Notes under the pieces: generated by a model | What the model was told of the DNA's origin: nothing | Databases searched by the model: none | What the model saw: only the letters and a program-made list of their open reading frames with translations | Program-made: the position numbers and the translations under genes | Origin: Sphagnum magellanicum | Taxonomy: Eukaryota; Streptophyta; Sphagnopsida; Sphagnales; Sphagnaceae | Assembly: GCA_021904315.1 (NCBI GenBank) | Contig: CM038920.1 | Span: 1,612,001 to 1,676,000, forward strand | DNA length: 64,000 nucleotides | Reading direction: 5' to 3' | In this document: positions 60,780 through 64,000 of the stretch, piece after piece | How positions within the stretch are numbered: the stretch's first letter is position 1 | Layout of the letters: each line of letters starts with the position of its first letter

Positions 60780-61720
60780 TTTCTGTTGTCATCTTCATTG
60801 TCTTCATCATTGCTCTCTTGCTCACTAGAATTGTAGTCATCCAATACTCCTTTAATCTATTCATAGCTACTTTGCATAAAGCTATACATAGTGAAGTCAC
60901 CCTTTCGGTGATGTGATTTTTGTATCATAGGAAACTTGGAGGCCATGATAATATGCAAATAGATGAATGTCGACCCATGATCTTTGACTAGAACAAAGGA
61001 GGTCTTTGCCCATCCACTTTGTTTGTAATACTTGCCAATCACCATTTCATCTCCCACTTCAACATATTGTTGCCAATCATTTGGCCATGCATCAAATACT
61101 ACAACGTGCAATGGTTTCAAACACTTCAAAATGTAAAAGTTAGCCCCTCTTCATTTCATGCCTTTGCCCTTATTGCAAAATTATCACCAACCTCCAAATC
61201 TGCAGCTAAACCATCCTTTTGCTTCCCATACTTTAAGTTAAGTCATCCAACTCCATGTCACAAAAAACATCAAATGTGTCACATGACTTTAAAGTGACCA
61301 ACTTCCAAGGCTTGACGTAATCCATGGACACACAAACACTTGGTGTTCCATTAATTTAATGGCAACATAAGCAAAAAAAATCCTTGACTTGTGAAAAGAC
61401 GTTGTTGCAATGACTCATTGAGCGGATTGAATGCATGCTACAAAAACCAATGATTATCCTACAATCAAAACCATGATTTTTATTTACATCCCCAGCCTTG
61501 ATTTCTAGAAACATTCCTTGAAATTGTCGTCTAGCTGTTGCATAGGTAGCATGAAGGAATGACATGTTGGCTCTCAAAAAATTAACCACATTTGTCAAAG
61601 CATTAGGAATGATTACTCCATTTGCCTTCAATTACTCTTTTCCAATAACTTGTTTCAAACAACCTCCAACCCCATCATGAAGGCCTTTCCCATGCCATGT
61701 CCCCCAATAGTGTCACTCCA
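60780..61720 (-). pseudogene. Decayed transposon-derived ORF, C-terminal part
   Basis: On the minus strand, across three frames, one reads 'WSDTIGGHGMGKAFMMGLE', 'PNALTNVVNFLRANMSFLHA', 'FLEIKAGDVNKNHGFDC', 'MHSIRSMSHCNNVF', 'YVKPWKLVTLKSCDTFD', 'DEMVIGKYYKQSGWAKTSFV' and an acidic tail ('SSEQESNDEDNEDDN'). The GHGxGKA block and the order of the following segments recall the C-terminal half of the same ORF type as the fragment at 54,571. It is truncated at 61,720 by the second GC-rich repeat. Confidence 0.55.
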
Positions 61721-61721
61721 T

Positions 61722-62125
61722 GTGTTGCAACCCCACTTTGAAGGAAGTGTGAGGTTGCCATTCACACTCCCGAAAATGGGACTTGGGAGCCCTCTGGGAC
61801 TCCCGAAAACTTAGAACTCGATTGCAAGGGTCAAAACACTTCGCATTGAGGTGTCTTTTATACCATTGGAAAGGTTTGACTCCCGACCACTAAAAGTCAG
61901 GAATCAAATTGATTCCGGTGTGTGTGTAGGTAGAGTGCGACACATCGTTGGAAAGCTCTCAAGGAGAGTTACAAGTTTGCTTTAGACTTCGTCCCGATCG
62001 GAGGTCAGAACGAGAAGTTATGAACGCCCAAAGTCCTGGGAGTCCAAACCGGGACAGTTTCGGGACTCCACTTTGGGAGTCTCGGGAAAAAGTGCCATTC
62101 GGATGCAAGTGCAACGGAGGGATGC
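61722..62125 (+). repeat. GC-rich dispersed repeat (LTR-like), copy 2
   Basis: Same start ('tgttgcaaccccactttga') and collinear with 55,140-55,640, but lacking about 100 bp from its middle (after 'ggaaaggt'). The end is altered: 'gcaacggagggatgcaagtg' duplicates the 'ggatgcaagtg' phrase. Same orientation as copy 1, 6.6 kb apart. Confidence 0.7.
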
Positions 62126-62403
62126 AAGTGTGACGTAAAGAATACTAATTTTGAATTACCATCCGATTCATCTTGTTTCACAATCCTTTGTCTTCAAAAT
62201 TTGTAGATCATTTTGCAGTCCCTACGACATCAACCAGTTAGACTTTTGATACTTTCTAACATACCCTTTTAAATTCTAGAATTGAAAAAAAAACCACTCA
62301 TCTGAACCCTTTCATTTACAATACAACAACAAAAAATGTAGAAAACCTTCTTGCTATTATAAAAAGAATAAAAAAAATTTCCCCACAAGATGGTTACCAA
62401 ATG

Positions 62404-62600
62404 CACTAATAGAAAACCCCCCGTTTTGCAACTACATTTTCAACTATTGTTCAACTACAAACATAGTTGGAAACTACAAAAATAGTTGCAAATTATTTTT
62501 TGCAATTGGGAAATGTTTTTTTTCAACTACAAACCAGTAAAGTGGATAAATACAAGTCAAAAATGTCATTGCAGTTGGAAGTGTTTGCCACGTGTCAATA
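62404..62600 (+). mobile_element. Possible CACTA-type transposon left end
   Basis: Starts 'cactaatagaaaaccccccg', close to plant CACTA termini (CACTANTAGAAAA), followed by 'caactac...tagttg' inverted subterminal motifs repeated several times. No opposite terminus is seen before the window ends. Confidence 0.4.
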
Positions 62601-62689
62601 CCATAACAATAGCCACTACTTACCATTTTAGTAGCAAAATGTTCCACCAATTTAATTGAGGGATGTTGTTAACAACCTTTGCATGGTGG

Positions 62690-63030
62690 ATGAACTTCAT
62701 CCGTTGACTGGGCATGATGTCAGCACACATTTAGTTGTAATTTCGACTATGCTAGATGTATGTAGGTTAGAGTGTTTGGCCAATAGTGAGGTGACATGTG
62801 GCACACTCATAACCTTAAACCAATAGTCAACCCAAAGTAAAGGATTAGTTGAAAAGTTGACTATGTTATAACTACGATGAAAAAATCATTTGGCCAATAA
62901 TGAAGTAACACATGGTGATTTGATATGTTTAATGGATTAATTGAGGCGTAATAGAGATTGAGTTGCAAGGTCAACTATATCGCAACTATGTTTGTGGAGC
63001 GTTTAGGCTAATAATGGGGCAACACATGGC
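62690..63030 (+). repeat. About 118-bp degenerate tandem repeat
   Basis: Three units share 'tttggccaata.tgaggt.aca' '.atggcac' and 'agttg.a.ggtcaactat'-type phrases (near 62,780, 62,892 and 63,005). They continue the 'tagttg' motif of the CACTA-like end upstream and may be its internal sequence. Confidence 0.4.
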
Positions 63031-63049
63031 ACTATTAAAATTTAATTGA

Positions 63050-64000
63050 AACATTTTTTAACATTTCATTTTTTATTTCAATTTTTAACTTAATATTTGG
63101 TTAAATCAATTGCATGTTAATCGCAGATCGCAAATCTCTCAACATGTTATCACTATGTATCACACCAAGACTTTGAAAACCTTGAAATTTTTTTGTGCAT
63201 GGTATTATTTAATAATGCATGATTCACACTCAAGTGCATTTGCATTTTACCTTTTCATTCAAAAATTACATTTTTAGGCTTAATAGCCTATTAAATAATA
63301 CATTACTTATGTCTTGAAAAATAAATGTAAAATTATAATAAACATTCTTGGCCTACACATCATGATTGCAAATTGTCCTAGATGTTCTAAATTTCAACAT
63401 TTTCCTTCATATGAAAATAACTTGGCTTGGTGCATTTTAAACCACTAAAGCATATTCTATATCCATACATCTTGTAATGGATTTGATATTTATTAAATTT
63501 CATAATGATCATACCTCTAACAAGTAGTAACACTAAATTCAACACAATGGTAAATTTTGGTTTGTATTGAAAATCAAAATTGCAAATAAACTAATATAGA
63601 ATTTCATTCTAATTTTAATTCTAAACTAATTACTAAATTATAATTAATAATTATTTATTTTCCTCAATGTTATGTGAATGAAATTCGTTAAACTTAAAAA
63701 AATCATTCTAAACATCAAATTCATTAATATCTCATAAGAAATGGCATCACATGGGTGTTAGAGAATTTGTTAATGTTTCAATAGGTGAACATAAAATTTC
63801 ATATGCTAGAATCAATGGAAGTGGAAATGATTTCATGAACAATCATGGATTATCAACATGTGATAACTAGTTTTTTTAAAATTTTATTTTACTTAGTTAA
63901 AATTTTGATGTTTTAATATTTTAACCTTATATCAACTGATCATCATTGGTAATGCAAAATAGCATAGAGTCCAAGTAGCTAAGCAAAAATAAAGGGCAAA
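63050..64000 (+). repeat. Dispersed direct repeat, copy 2 (runs off the window)
   Basis: Collinear with 28,540-29,490 in the same orientation, with substitutions and a few small indels. It ends at the window boundary, so its true extent is unknown. No coding frame. Confidence 0.75.

Noticed and set aside
1..64000. tRNA, rRNA or CRISPR features
   Set aside because: No sequence with a convincing cloverleaf, rRNA core or regularly spaced palindromic repeats was found. The tandem repeats seen have no unique spacers.

Overview
The window looks like nuclear DNA of a land plant. It is AT-rich and repeat-dense, its genes have short GT-AG introns, and one gene encodes a receptor-like (RLK/Pelle-type) protein kinase. 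A second gene resembles a plant-specific chloroplast-targeted family. Several decayed transposon-derived reading frames remind me of ORFs repeated in moss, lycophyte, fern or gymnosperm genomes, so a non-flowering plant is my guess; the lineage cannot be fixed from sequence alone. I see no rRNA, tRNA, CRISPR array or prokaryote-type operon.

Layout. 0-6.5 kb: AT-rich repeats, a 54-bp minisatellite and a SINE-like element with target-site duplications. 6.5-8.9 kb: a GC-richer island with a four-exon gene (DUF7804-like, about 339 aa) whose last splice acceptor sits in a tandem triplication. 9.8-14 kb: a motif cluster, then a multi-exon gene of unknown family; its last intron holds a minisatellite copied from its own 5' splice site and a 134-bp hairpin element. 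16.2-47.2 kb: a cluster of duplicated blocks. Each block carries a related upstream region, and three carry an array of 34-residue TPR units. Only the middle copy (35.1-40.7 kb) is intact. The flanking copies at 19.6-21.4 and 46.4-47.2 kb are pseudogenes without a kinase, and decayed ankyrin-like fragments lie nearby (25.8 and 43.0 kb). 47-64 kb: mostly decayed transposon ORFs, a GC-rich dispersed repeat present twice, an 85-bp tandem array interrupted by the second SINE-like copy, and CACTA-like ends.

Most notable item: a predicted 1567-residue cytoplasmic protein with about 36 nearly identical TPR units encoded in one exon, followed by a complete kinase domain split over three exons (catalytic loop HLD instead of HRD). 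Its array contains a six-unit (612-bp) higher-order repeat. It appears to be the surviving member of a recently duplicated, rapidly evolving TPR-kinase family. I interpret this as a possible TPR-platform kinase of immune or signalling type; that function is inference.
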